Assembly: GCF_023208195.1 (NCBI RefSeq)
Contig: NZ_CP060034.1
Coordinates: 2,170,001-2,234,000, forward strand
Direction of reading: 5' to 3'
Length of the DNA stretch: 64,000 bases
Source of the DNA: Nocardioides sp. InS609-2
Lineage (GTDB): Bacteria > Actinomycetota > Actinomycetes > Propionibacteriales > Nocardioidaceae
Shown: piece by piece, positions 41,985-50,804 of the stretch
Layout of the letters: every line of letters begins with the position of its first letter
Position numbering within the stretch: the first letter of the stretch is position 1
Notes under the pieces: model-generated
Databases searched by the model: none
What the model saw: only the letters and a program-made list of their open reading frames with translations
Told to the model about the DNA's origin: nothing
Position numbers and translations under genes: made by a program

Positions 41985-43562
41985 GTGACCGACGAGACGC
42001 CCGACCCGCACGACTGGTTGCTCGGCAAACACGAGCGCGGAAACGCCCAGACGACGCTCGACGACCAGCACCCGGGCGACCGGGCCTGGTCGGACGGCAA
42101 CCACGTGCGACCGCTCATCCACGGGACGACGTACTTCGCCGAGCTCTTCGAACGCATCGAGGAGACACGCGACGGAGACCTGCTCCTCTTCACCGACTGG
42201 CAGGGTGACGCCGACGAGAGGCTGACCGGCGATCCGGGCAGTGAGGTCGTCGAGGTGCTCGGGCGGGCCGACGAAAGGGGAGTCGACGTACGCGGCCTGG
42301 TCTGGCGGTCGCACCTGGGCTTCACCGCTGGTGAGAACCGCCTGCTGGGCAAGTCGCTGCAGAAGCGTGGCGCCGAGGCGCTGCTGGACATGCGGATCCG
42401 GCTGGGCGGCTCGCACCACCAGAAGCTGGTGGTCATCCGCTATCGCGACGACCCGTCTCGTGACGTCGCGTACGTCGGCGGCATCGACCTCTGCCACTCG
42501 CGCCGCGACGACATCGACCACGACGGCGACTCGCAGGCGCTGACGTCGATGGCCGACGAGTACGGCGACACACCTCCGTGGCACGACGTGATGGCCGCGA
42601 TCAGCGGACCGGCCGTGCACGACGTCGAGACCGTCTTCCGCGAGCGCTGGGAGGATCCCACCCGGCTGAGCCGAAACCCGATCCTGTTCACCAAGGACCG
42701 GTTGTTCGGCATGGACGTGAGCCCCGACCCGCTGCCTGCACAGGCTCCACCTCCCCCGCCGGTCGAGGGCGGCACGCACGCCGTGCAGCTGCTGCGGACC
42801 TACCCCAACCTGCGTCACGGCCGGGACTACCCCTTCGCTCGCGGCGGCGAGCGCAGCGTGGCCCGCGGCTACACGAAGGCGGTGACGAAGGCACGACGAC
42901 TGATCTACGTGGAGGACCAGTACCTCTGGGGCCACCATGTGGGGGACGTGTTCACCCAGGCACTGAAGGACAACCCAGACCTGCACGTGATCGCCGTGGT
43001 CCCGATCTACCCCGATCTTCCGGGCAAGCTGGGCCGGGTTCCCGAGCAGCTCGGGCGCCGCCGAGCCATGCTGGAGATGATGGAGGCGGCACCCGACCGG
43101 GTCGCGGTCTACGGCATCGAGAACGCCGCCGGGACGCCGATCTACGTGCACGCGAAGGCCTGTCTCATCGACGACACCTGGGCCTCGATCGGCTCCGACA
43201 ACTTCAACCGGCGCTCCTGGACCCACGACTCCGAGCTCTCGGCCGTGGTGGTCGACTCCGAGGGCGAGTACGCCCGAAGGCTGCGCCTCACGCTCGCCGC
43301 CGAGCACCTCGACCGCGATGCCGACGCCATGGATGACTGCATCGACCCCGAAGGCATGTACGCCGCGTTCCGCGACACCGCCGCCCGCCTCGATGCGTGG
43401 CACGCCGGTGGCCAGGTCGGACCGAAGCCGGCCGGGCGGCTGCGGAAGGTCGATCCGCCGGACCTCGGGCCAGTAGCCCGCACGCTCGCGCTTCCGGCGT
43501 ACCTGGTGCTGCACGATCCGGACGGCAGGCCGGGGCCGCTGCGTAAGCGCGACGAGTTCTGA
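41985..43562 (+). CDS. Phospholipase D-like protein
   Basis: This 525-residue protein belongs to the PLD superfamily. The first half-site is SHHQKLVVIRY followed by 'DVAYVGGIDLC'; the usual HxKxxxxD has Arg in place of the last Asp. The second is VHAKACLIDDTWASIGSDN, a full HKD motif. GTG 41985 (VTDETPDPHDW) has AAGGTGGG upstream; GTG 41976 is an alternative. It lacks a signal peptide. It probably hydrolyses or transfers phosphatidyl groups, as in cytosolic or membrane-associated actinobacterial PLDs. Confidence 0.88.
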   Translation: MTDETPDPHDWLLGKHERGNAQTTLDDQHPGDRAWSDGNHVRPLIHGTTYFAELFERIEETRDGDLLLFTDWQGDADERLTGDPGSEVVEVLGRADERGVDVRGLVWRSHLGFTAGENRLLGKSLQKRGAEALLDMRIRLGGSHHQKLVVIRYRDDPSRDVAYVGGIDLCHSRRDDIDHDGDSQALTSMADEYGDTPPWHDVMAAISGPAVHDVETVFRERWEDPTRLSRNPILFTKDRLFGMDVSPDPLPAQAPPPPPVEGGTHAVQLLRTYPNLRHGRDYPFARGGERSVARGYTKAVTKARRLIYVEDQYLWGHHVGDVFTQALKDNPDLHVIAVVPIYPDLPGKLGRVPEQLGRRRAMLEMMEAAPDRVAVYGIENAAGTPIYVHAKACLIDDTWASIGSDNFNRRSWTHDSELSAVVVDSEGEYARRLRLTLAAEHLDRDADAMDDCIDPEGMYAAFRDTAARLDAWHAGGQVGPKPAGRLRKVDPPDLGPVARTLALPAYLVLHDPDGRPGPLRKRDEF

Positions 43563-43595
43563 CTCAGCTCGGACACTCCCGGGCGCCGGGCATTC

Positions 43596-43629
43596 TTGTC
43601 GTTTAACTGGAGTTAGTTACTCTGATTAC
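43596..43629 (+). promoter_or_regulatory. Leaderless promoter with operator in the spacer
   Basis: A -35-like TTGTCG (43596-43601), a 16-base spacer and a -10-like TACTCT (43618-43623) end six bases before ATG 43630, so the mRNA would be leaderless; indeed no Shine-Dalgarno sequence is seen. The spacer holds the palindrome TAACT-GG-AGTTA (43604-43615), placed to block or remodel polymerase binding. The cognate regulator is not evident. Confidence 0.5.
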
Positions 43630-44916
43630 ATGTCTCAGCGTGACACCTACGGCCTTGCCATGTCCTGCGGTCAGGACGCGGCTGCGGCGTACGACGAAGG
43701 GCTGCATGTCGTGCTCCGGCTGGGGCAGGGCGCGACCGCGGCGTTCGCGCGCTCGGTAGTGCTCGAACCCGGCTTCGCGCTGGGCCACGCGGCGCTGGCG
43801 CTGATGGGTCACGAGATGTGCGCGCCGGTCGACATCGCAGCCCGGCTGCGAGATGCCCGGCACCTGGCCGAAACGGCGACCGAGCGCGAGCGCAGCCACG
43901 TGCACGCCATCGACAGCCACCTCCACGGCGACCCCGGTCCCCTCGTGCGGCACCTCGAGACGTGGCCGGTCGACGCGCTGCTCCTGTCGACGGCGATGCC
44001 GACAATCGCGTTCGCTGGCGTCACCGAGGTGCCCGAGCAGGCATGGTGGATCGTCGAGCGCGCAGCCCCGGGGTACGGCAACGACTGGTGGTACGCCGGC
44101 CTGCTGGCGTTCGTGCGGCAGGAGCAGGGCCGCTTCGACGAAGCCATGGATCTCTCCCGCACCTCATTGGCGGAGGAGCCGCGGGCCGGGCACTCGGCCC
44201 ACGCGCGGGCGCACGCGCACTACGAGACCGGCGACCACGAGGCAGGGCTGGCGTGGATGTCCGATTGGGTGACGGGTGACGGCGCCAGCACCGACAGCCT
44301 CAGCCACTTCTCGTGGCACGCCGCCCTGCACGAGCTCTCGATGGGCGACCTCGACGCCGTACGCCGCCGCTACGAGACCCAGCTGCGACCCGACACGACG
44401 ATCGGCTGTCGTTCGCTGGTCGACAGCGCCTCGCTGCTCTTTCGCTGGGCACTGACGCCCGGCGCCGACGACGTACCCGCCATGACAGAGGTGATCGCGC
44501 AGCTCGAGCAGCAGAAGCTGCACCGGCCGGCCAGCCCGTTCCTCGCGATGCACGCCGCCATCGCACTGCTCGCGACCGAGGACCGGGGCGGGCTCGTGTC
44601 GCTCGAACGCTGGGCGGCCGCGCACGAGCACCCGACCCAGGCAGGCGTGATCGCGCCGCTGGCCCGATCGCTGCGGCTGATGCTGGACGGCGCCTGCGAC
44701 CAGGCGGCCGATGGTCTGCGCGATCTCGGGCCCCAGACGTGGCGGCTGGGCGGCTCCGACGCGCAGCGCGAGGTGATCGAGGAGGCCCGGATCGCCGCAC
44801 TCCTGCGTGCGGGGCGGTACGACGAGGCACGCGACCTGATCGACGCCCGCCTCGACAGGCGGCACTGCCGGCGGGACGAGCTGTGGCGTCGCGAGGCTGA
44901 AGTTACCCACGCGTAG
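43630..44916 (+). CDS. Tetratricopeptide-repeat protein
   Basis: This 428-residue protein is made of helix pairs with TPR-like spacing ('GATAAFARSVVLEPGFALGHAALALM', 'QGRFDEAMDLSRTSLAEEPRAGHSAHARAHAHYETG'). It has no signal peptide or catalytic motif. It belongs to a group of actinobacterial and proteobacterial TPR proteins of about 430 residues ('MGHEMCAPVDIAARLRDAR' near residue 60) of unknown role. It appears to be a single-gene transcript from a regulated leaderless promoter. Confidence 0.75.
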   Translation: MSQRDTYGLAMSCGQDAAAAYDEGLHVVLRLGQGATAAFARSVVLEPGFALGHAALALMGHEMCAPVDIAARLRDARHLAETATERERSHVHAIDSHLHGDPGPLVRHLETWPVDALLLSTAMPTIAFAGVTEVPEQAWWIVERAAPGYGNDWWYAGLLAFVRQEQGRFDEAMDLSRTSLAEEPRAGHSAHARAHAHYETGDHEAGLAWMSDWVTGDGASTDSLSHFSWHAALHELSMGDLDAVRRRYETQLRPDTTIGCRSLVDSASLLFRWALTPGADDVPAMTEVIAQLEQQKLHRPASPFLAMHAAIALLATEDRGGLVSLERWAAAHEHPTQAGVIAPLARSLRLMLDGACDQAADGLRDLGPQTWRLGGSDAQREVIEEARIAALLRAGRYDEARDLIDARLDRRHCRRDELWRREAEVTHA

Positions 44917-45025
44917 GATTCTTCTCACCTGCGCGGGGCCTGCCATGGCGACGTACGTCGCAATAGGCTCCGCCTGACGTCCGGCGACCGGGCGTCAGAC
45001 CGCCTGAACGAGGAGCACTGCCTTC

Positions 45026-48000
45026 ATGCAGATCTTTGCCATCGTCGTCTCGCTGGCGCTCACGGTTGCCGCGCTCGCGTTGCTGGTGCCGGCCGTGCGC
45101 ACGATGCTCGGTGTCATCCGCACCGGCCAGCCGGCGCCGGGTCGCAGCGGCAACCCGGTGGGCCGCACCGTCACGATGCTCAAGGAGACGGTGCTCCACA
45201 CGCGGATGCTGCAGTGGACCGTCGTCGGCGTCATGCACTGGTTCGTCTTCGCGGCGTTCATCTTCCTCAGCACCGCGGTGCTCGCGGCGTACTTCCAGCT
45301 CTTCAAGCCCGACTTCGCCTGGCCGATCGTCGGCCACTGGTACCCGTTCGAGTGGTTCAGCGAGCTCATCGGCCTCCTCAGCACGGTCGGCATCGTCTTC
45401 CTCATCGTCTACCGGCAGCGTCACCACCCGCGGACCGAGGGGCGCAAGAGCCGGTTCTTCGGCTCGACGATGTGGCAGGCGTACTTCGTCGAGGCGCTGG
45501 CGCTTCTGGAAGGGTCGGCGATCCTGTTCGTACGCGCCGCGGAGTGGAAGCTCGACGAGGAGGGCGGCCGGTCGCACTACCCGATCGCGTCGTGGCTCGG
45601 CGACGCGGTCTACCCCGTCTCGCCCGGCTCGCTCGAGAACCTCATCTACTTCATCGCGATGTTCAAGATCGCGCTGGCGATGGTCTGGCTGATGGTGATC
45701 GCCCGCAACCTCACGATGGGTATCGCCTGGCACCGGTTCACCGCGTGGTTCAACATCTTCTACAAGCGCGAGTCTGACGGAAGTACGGCGTTGGGCGCCA
45801 TGAAGCCGCTCACCTCCGCGGGCGTGCCGATCACCCTCGATGACATCGAGGAGCTGGACGAGGACTCCACGCTCGGCGTCGGCCAGGTCGAGGAGTTCTC
45901 GTGGAAGGGCATCCTCGACTTCACGACCTGCACCGAGTGCGGGCGCTGCCAGTCGCAGTGCCCCGCCTGGAACACCGAGAAGCCGCTCTCGCCCAAGCTC
46001 CTGATCACCGCGCTGCGCGATCACGCGTACGCCAAGGCGCCGTACGTGCAGGCCGGCGGTGAGGGCAGCGCGGCCGCCACCGCACTGCTCGAGAACGACG
46101 AGGTGCTCGCTCGCGAGGCACAGCGCCCGCTGGTCGGCGACACCGGCGACGGCTGGTTCTACAACCCCGACGACGGCTCGGCCGTCATCGACTCCGAGGT
46201 GCTGTGGAACTGCACGTCCTGCGGCGCGTGCGTGCAGCAGTGCCCGGTCGACATCGAGCACGTAGACCACATCATGGACATGCGCCGGCACCAGGTGCTG
46301 GTCGAGTCGAACTTCCCGGCCGAGCTCAACCAGCTCTTCAAGGGCCTGGAGAACAAGGGCAACCCCTGGAACATGTCGACCACCGCCCGGATGGACTGGG
46401 CCAAGGACCTGCCGTTCGAGGTGAAGGTCGTCGGCGGTGACGCTCCCGGTGACCCAGAGTCGCTCGACGAGGTCGACTGGCTGTTCTGGGTCGGCTGCGC
46501 CGGCGCCTATGAGGACCGCGCCAAGAAGACGACCCGCGCCGTCGCGGAGCTCCTCGACATGGCGGGCGTGAGCTTCGGCGTACTCGGCAACGGCGAGACC
46601 TGCACCGGTGACCCCGCACGCCGGGCCGGCAACGAGTTCGTGTTCCAGGGTCTCGCTGCGCAGAACGCCGAGACCTTCAAGGAGTACAAGGTCAAGAAGG
46701 TCGTCTCGACCTGCGCCCACTGCTTCAACACGTTGAAGAACGAGTACAAGGACTTTGGCGTCGAGCTCGAGGTCGTGCACCACACGCAGCTGCTGAACCG
46801 GCTCGTCCGCGAGGGCAAGCTCACTCCCGTCAAGGACGGCGCGGGCGCATCGCCTCGCAAGATCACCTACCACGACCCGTGCTTCCTGGGCCGGCACAAC
46901 CAGGTCTACAGCCCGCCGCGCGACCTCCTGCAGGTGCTGCCCGGTGCGGAGTACGCCGAGATGGAGCGAAACTCCGAGAAGTCCTTCTGCTGCGGCGCCG
47001 GCGGCGCCCGCATGTGGATGGAGGAGAAGATCGGCGAGCGGATCAACCTCAACCGCACCAAGGAGGCAGTCGGCACCGGTGCCGACCAGATCGCCGTCGG
47101 TTGCCCCTTCTGCCGGGTGATGCTCTCCGACGGGCTCACCTCCGAGCAGGCCAGCGGCAACGCCCGCGAAGAGGTCGAGGTCCTCGACGTCGCGCAGATG
47201 CTGCTGGCGTCGGTCAAGGGCGAGTCGGCGACGCGTACGAAGAAGTCCGACCGTCCCGCCAAGGCACCAGCTGCCGCCGGCGCCACTGAGCCGCAGGTCG
47301 AGGAAGGCGCGCAAGCGCCTGTCTCGAAACCGGACGAGGCCACGCAGGCCGAGCCCGAGGCCGGCGACGTCACCCAGACGGAGGAGACCGTCACCGAGCC
47401 TGCCGATGTCGGCCCCGCTGCCAAGGCGAGTGGTGGTTCGTCGCTCTTCGACGTCGGAGATGAGTCTCCGGCTGCTGGGGAGAAGACGGCGTCGAAGGCC
47501 GCGCAGCCGACGGCCAAGGCCGAAGCCGAGCCCGCGAAGGAGCCCGAGCCCGCAGCGCCCGCTGCTGGTGGCTCCCTCTTCGATGTCGGCGACGAGTCTC
47601 CTGCCGCTGAGGAGAAGGCCGCGCAGCCGACGGCCAAGGCCGAAGCCGAGCCCGCTAAGGAGCCCGAGCCCGCAGCGCCCGCTGCTGGTGGCTCGCTGTT
47701 CGACGCCGCCGCGACCGATGCCCCGGCTGCACCGAAGGCCACGGAGCCTGAGGCCAAGTCCGAGCCCGAAGCCACGACCGCTCCGGAGCCCGAGCCCACG
47801 CCCGCAGCGGCCTCTGGCTCGCTGTTCGACATCGCGGCGCCCGAGCCGGTCGGTGCCGCTGCAGCTGCAGCCAAGGAGTCCGCGGCTGAGATCAAGGACG
47901 AGCCCGAGGAACAGGCGAAGGCGGAAGTTGAGCCCGGGCCCGAGCCTGCGAAGGAGGAGCCGAAGGCCGAGGCGACCCCCGCCGCCGAGCCCCAGACCTC

Positions 48001-48691
48001 CATCCCGGAGGGGGGCTCACTCTTCGACATCACCGCCCCCGAGCCGGCCGCACCAGCAGCCAAGGCCGAGCCGGAACACGGGGCCGAGACCAAGGACGCC
48101 GCCCCCGAGGCCGAGGCCACGGACGAGCCTGAGAACGAGCCGGTCGCGAGCGCGGACCCCGAACCGGAACCGGAGCCCACGCCCGAGGCAAAGGACGAGA
48201 AGCCCGAGCCAGAGCCGCGCGTCGAGGCCCTCCAGAAGCCTGCTTCCGCGCCGGCGGCAGCACCGCAGACGAGCATCCCCGAAGGTGGTTCCCTGTTCGA
48301 CATCACCGCCCCGGAGCCGACGCCACCTTCTGCTGCGCCGGCCGTTGAGCCCGAACCTGAGCCCGCGGCCAATGACGACGAGCCCGAAGCTGAGCCAGCG
48401 ACGACCGCGTCTGATGACTCGCTGTCAGCGGGCGCGGCGTTGAGCCAAGCCGCGACGTTCGGTTTTGCCGACACGAGCGAGCCCCAGGCTGAGGACAAGG
48501 TCGAGCCCGAGTCCGACGCGGAGCAGGAGCCCGACGACACGGAAGAAGAAGCCGAGTCGACATCGGTTCCGGAGGACGACGCCGAGGAAGCAGAGCCCGC
48601 AGCGGCCGAGCAGCCGAAGTCGTCGGGCAACGCCCACGCACCACGTACGGACGTGGACATCAACGAGTCCGGGTCACTGTTCGACCTCTGA
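45026..48691 (+). CDS. Membrane Fe-S reductase (HdrD/Rv0338c-like) with long SLFD-repeat tail
   Basis: This is a 1221-residue protein. Residues 1-235 hold about five membrane helices (NarI-like). CTECGRCQSQC (about 300) and CTSCGACVQQC (about 400) bind two [4Fe-4S] clusters. Two CCG domains follow with STCAHCFNTLK, CCGAGGARMWMEE and GCPFCRVML. The core resembles mycobacterial Rv0338c and heterodisulfide-reductase subunits, passing electrons between a membrane donor and a thiol or flavoprotein partner. From about residue 735 comes a disordered Ala/Pro/Glu tail with seven SLFD motifs (806, 850, 890, 932, 998, 1089, 1217). GAGGAG precedes the ATG. Confidence 0.88.
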   Translation: MQIFAIVVSLALTVAALALLVPAVRTMLGVIRTGQPAPGRSGNPVGRTVTMLKETVLHTRMLQWTVVGVMHWFVFAAFIFLSTAVLAAYFQLFKPDFAWPIVGHWYPFEWFSELIGLLSTVGIVFLIVYRQRHHPRTEGRKSRFFGSTMWQAYFVEALALLEGSAILFVRAAEWKLDEEGGRSHYPIASWLGDAVYPVSPGSLENLIYFIAMFKIALAMVWLMVIARNLTMGIAWHRFTAWFNIFYKRESDGSTALGAMKPLTSAGVPITLDDIEELDEDSTLGVGQVEEFSWKGILDFTTCTECGRCQSQCPAWNTEKPLSPKLLITALRDHAYAKAPYVQAGGEGSAAATALLENDEVLAREAQRPLVGDTGDGWFYNPDDGSAVIDSEVLWNCTSCGACVQQCPVDIEHVDHIMDMRRHQVLVESNFPAELNQLFKGLENKGNPWNMSTTARMDWAKDLPFEVKVVGGDAPGDPESLDEVDWLFWVGCAGAYEDRAKKTTRAVAELLDMAGVSFGVLGNGETCTGDPARRAGNEFVFQGLAAQNAETFKEYKVKKVVSTCAHCFNTLKNEYKDFGVELEVVHHTQLLNRLVREGKLTPVKDGAGASPRKITYHDPCFLGRHNQVYSPPRDLLQVLPGAEYAEMERNSEKSFCCGAGGARMWMEEKIGERINLNRTKEAVGTGADQIAVGCPFCRVMLSDGLTSEQASGNAREEVEVLDVAQMLLASVKGESATRTKKSDRPAKAPAAAGATEPQVEEGAQAPVSKPDEATQAEPEAGDVTQTEETVTEPADVGPAAKASGGSSLFDVGDESPAAGEKTASKAAQPTAKAEAEPAKEPEPAAPAAGGSLFDVGDESPAAEEKAAQPTAKAEAEPAKEPEPAAPAAGGSLFDAAATDAPAAPKATEPEAKSEPEATTAPEPEPTPAAASGSLFDIAAPEPVGAAAAAAKESAAEIKDEPEEQAKAEVEPGPEPAKEEPKAEATPAAEPQTSIPEGGSLFDITAPEPAAPAAKAEPEHGAETKDAAPEAEATDEPENEPVASADPEPEPEPTPEAKDEKPEPEPRVEALQKPASAPAAAPQTSIPEGGSLFDITAPEPTPPSAAPAVEPEPEPAANDDEPEAEPATTASDDSLSAGAALSQAATFGFADTSEPQAEDKVEPESDAEQEPDDTEEEAESTSVPEDDAEEAEPAAAEQPKSSGNAHAPRTDVDINESGSLFDL
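47296..47331. repeat. REP-like hairpin element, in-frame inside the Fe-S reductase gene
   Basis: This 36-base unit has stem AGGCGC/GCGCCT around GCAA, flanked by GAGGA on the left and TCTCGAAAC on the right. It is related to the copy at 49715-49750, whose stem bases differ but still pair. In the reading frame it encodes VEEGAQAPVSKP at the start of the disordered tail, where an in-frame insertion would be tolerated. Confidence 0.6.
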
Positions 48692-48700
48692 CCGCCCAGC

Positions 48701-49988
48701 TCACTCTCGTCGGTGGAAGGTGATCTTGCCGGTGGGGGTGTGGGTGGTGGTGTAGCGCTGGTCGTGGGCCAGCCGGTGATGTCGGTAGCAGAGCAGGCGG
48801 CCGTTGTCGAGGGTGGTGGGACCACCGTGTGACCACGGGACGTCGTGGTGGGCGTGGCAGAGGCCCGGTGGCATGTCGCAGCCGTCGGCGGTGCAACCAC
48901 CATCGCGCAAGGCCATCGCCAATCTCTGGGGTCGGTCGTGCAGGCGGCGGGTGCGGCCGAGGTCGAGTACCCGGGACTCGCCATCCAGCACCGCCGGGAC
49001 TATTCCGGCCTCGCAGGCGAGGCGTCGGGCTTCGCCGGCGGAGAGCCGGCCGCCGGTGTCCAGGGTCGCCGCGGTCAGCCCACCGAGCAGGGTCTCGAGG
49101 GTCATCGTGACGACCACGGTGGCCGAGACCCCGCCGCTGGTCGGTAGGTGCTGCGCGGGGTAGGTCTCGACCCATTCGCCGAACGCATGCCCCAGCCGCA
49201 GGGCCGTCGGGACCGGGATCGGCTCGGCGGGGCGGTTGGCGCGGTGTTTGGGTGCGGCCAGGGCGAGGAGTTGTTTGCGGAGCATCTGCCCCACAGCCGA
49301 CGGCAGGGTGAACCGGCCGTGGCAACGCCCTTGGCCGTCATCGGTCATCGTGAACCGGGTGGTCGCGTCGGCGTGGGCCTCTTCGGCCTCAAGCTGGCGG
49401 GCCTCCTCGGCATCGGCGACCTCGGGCGCGACGACGTCGAGGATGCGCCGGCCCAGGACCCGCAACGCGGCCGCGTCGTGATCGGCGGCCAGGGCCAGCA
49501 ACCGGGTCTGAGCCCGGTCGACTACCACAGGGTCGGCGGTGTCGGGCAGCGCCTCGATAGCGTCGACGAGCACCTGCGCCTGGTCGGCCAACACGTCACC
49601 GGCGGCCAGGGCCTTGCGGACCGGGGCGTGCCGGTCGGTCTCCAGGGCGTGGGCCAAGACCATGGCGCGGCGGGCACCTGCGCTGGTCTGCCGGGTCGTC
49701 ACCGCCCACCCGCCGGATTGAGGAGGTCGCGCAGCGACCGTCTCGAAATCACACCGCGGTCGATGCGGCACCGGTGGCGTCGCCCAGCCGCCGGCGGTCG
49801 GCCTCGGCCGCCACCCGGAGCTCGAGCTCCCGGACCCGGGAATTCAGCCGGGACAGGTCAGCAAGTGCCGCCGCGACCTCGACATCACCCAACGTCGACA
49901 ACGGCACCGCGGCTAGCTCATCGAGGGCCGCGTGCACACCCGCCAGCCCGGACACCAGTGGTCGCGTCGGCGTCTGCCACAGCGTCAT
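48701..49988 (-). pseudogene. DUF222/13E12-type HNH endonuclease gene, split by small insertion
   Basis: The N-terminal part runs from ATG 49988 (MTLWQTPTRPLVSGLAG; GGGGGTGG upstream) through the DUF222 helices to GDATGAASTAV, then a stop. The rest continues in another frame from WAVTTRQTSAGARRAM to the C-terminal HNH motif (DGCDMPPGLCHAHHDVPWSHGG and NGRLLCYRHHRLAH). Removing 43 bases (49709-49751), which contain a REP-like hairpin, would restore a continuous family-like protein of about 415 residues. The HNH part is intact, and a LexA box lies upstream. Confidence 0.8.
49715..49750. repeat. REP-like hairpin element disrupting the HNH gene
   Basis: Stem GGTCGC/GCGACC around GCA is flanked by TTGAGGA and GTCTCGAAAT. 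It shares flanks and architecture with 47296-47331, with paired changes in the stem. I recall very similar GAGGAGGTCGCGCAGCGACC sequences as dispersed repeats in Nocardioides and relatives. Here it lies inside a 43-base insertion that shifts the HNH gene frame. Confidence 0.7.
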
Positions 49989-50131
49989 CGAAGCCACCCC
50001 CATCGCGCGTCAGAGAACGTGACCGGCAGCGACTGCCACCGGCATTTCACGTGTCTCGACACAGCGCGCCTGTGAGGGGCGAACCACCCACCGGTGGTCC
50101 GGGCCGAGCCCATCAGCGTCGACATGTTGGC

Positions 50132-50147
50132 TCGAACTTGTGTTCGA
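50132..50147 (-). promoter_or_regulatory. LexA (SOS) box
   Basis: TCGAAC-TTGT-GTTCGA is a perfect match to the actinobacterial LexA box TCGAAC-N4-GTTCGA. It lies 144 bases upstream of the start of the DUF222/HNH gene. Several mycobacterial 13E12-family genes are known LexA targets, so the HNH gene was probably DNA-damage-inducible. Confidence 0.85.
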
Positions 50148-50371
50148 TTGTAGGCGCAGATGGATGCGTCCGTCAAGAGATCAATCCCGCGACGCACCCC
50201 GCCAGCGAGCGGAATTTGTGCGTCTCATAGGCCGTGAGGTCGGAGCCACCGGCACCGACCTGACTCGGCTCAATATTTCGGGTTGAGTGGGCACACGCTC
50301 GGCTAACCTGTGGGCTTGTCTCTGGGCGATGACCGATTTGCGCACTAGTTGGGGGTCCATAGGGTGCTGCC
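50148..50371. other. Intergenic stretch, no gene recognised
   Basis: These roughly 220 bases lie between the SOS box and the decayed transposase. The stretch probably includes the left end of the IS1634-type element; no clear inverted repeat was identified. Confidence 0.35.
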
Positions 50372-50804
50372 GTGGCCTATGTGCGGACCGTGAGGACCTC
50401 CTCGGGGGCACCGCGGTGCAGATCGTGCACGCCTCGCGGAAAGGCTCACGCAAGATCGAGCACCTCGGCTCGGCCACCCCCGAGGAAGTAGAGGCCCTCG
50501 ATCGTTGCTGCGCAACGGTTGGCCCAGGGCCAGGCAGAGCTCGACCTGGGTCTGGAGATCGCTGCGGCGACTGGCTCGGGCGGGCCGTTGGAGATCGTCT
50601 CGTTGGGGATGGCCCATCTGATCGATGCGCTCTGTGGTGCCTACGACGCGCTCGGGTTCGACGAGGCCACTGGCGGTGATGAGGTGTTCCGCCAGCTCGT
50701 GCTGGCCAGGATTACGGAGCCCACCAGTAAATAAGACAGCGTCCGGGTCGTGCAAGAGACCGGCCTGGCGGCGGTGTCTTACCCCACGATCAAGCGCCGG
50801 CTAG
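50372..50804 (+). pseudogene. IS1634-type transposase, 5' fragment with frameshifts
   Basis: The start GTG 50372 (VAYVRTVRTSSG) is followed by a frameshift into TAVQIVHASRKGSRKIEHLGSA. Another shift leads to RLAQGQAELDLGLEI and YDALGFDEATGGDEVFRQL. An in-frame stop after EPTSK comes next, then DSVRVVQETGLAAVSYPTIKRRL up to the IS630 insertion. This is the N-terminal third of an IS1634/IS1549-family transposase with several inactivating changes. It resumes at 51952. Confidence 0.8.

Noticed and set aside
44903..47314. 803-codon open frame on the minus strand
   Set aside because: It lies antisense to the Fe-S reductase and TPR genes. Its composition (Arg/Val/Asp/Glu-rich, no domains) is that of a shadow frame in GC-rich DNA.
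46906..48984. 692-codon Ser/Ala-rich minus-strand frame
   Set aside because: It is the antisense shadow of the Glu/Ala/Pro tail of the reductase; GAG/GCC codons read backwards give Ser/Ala runs.
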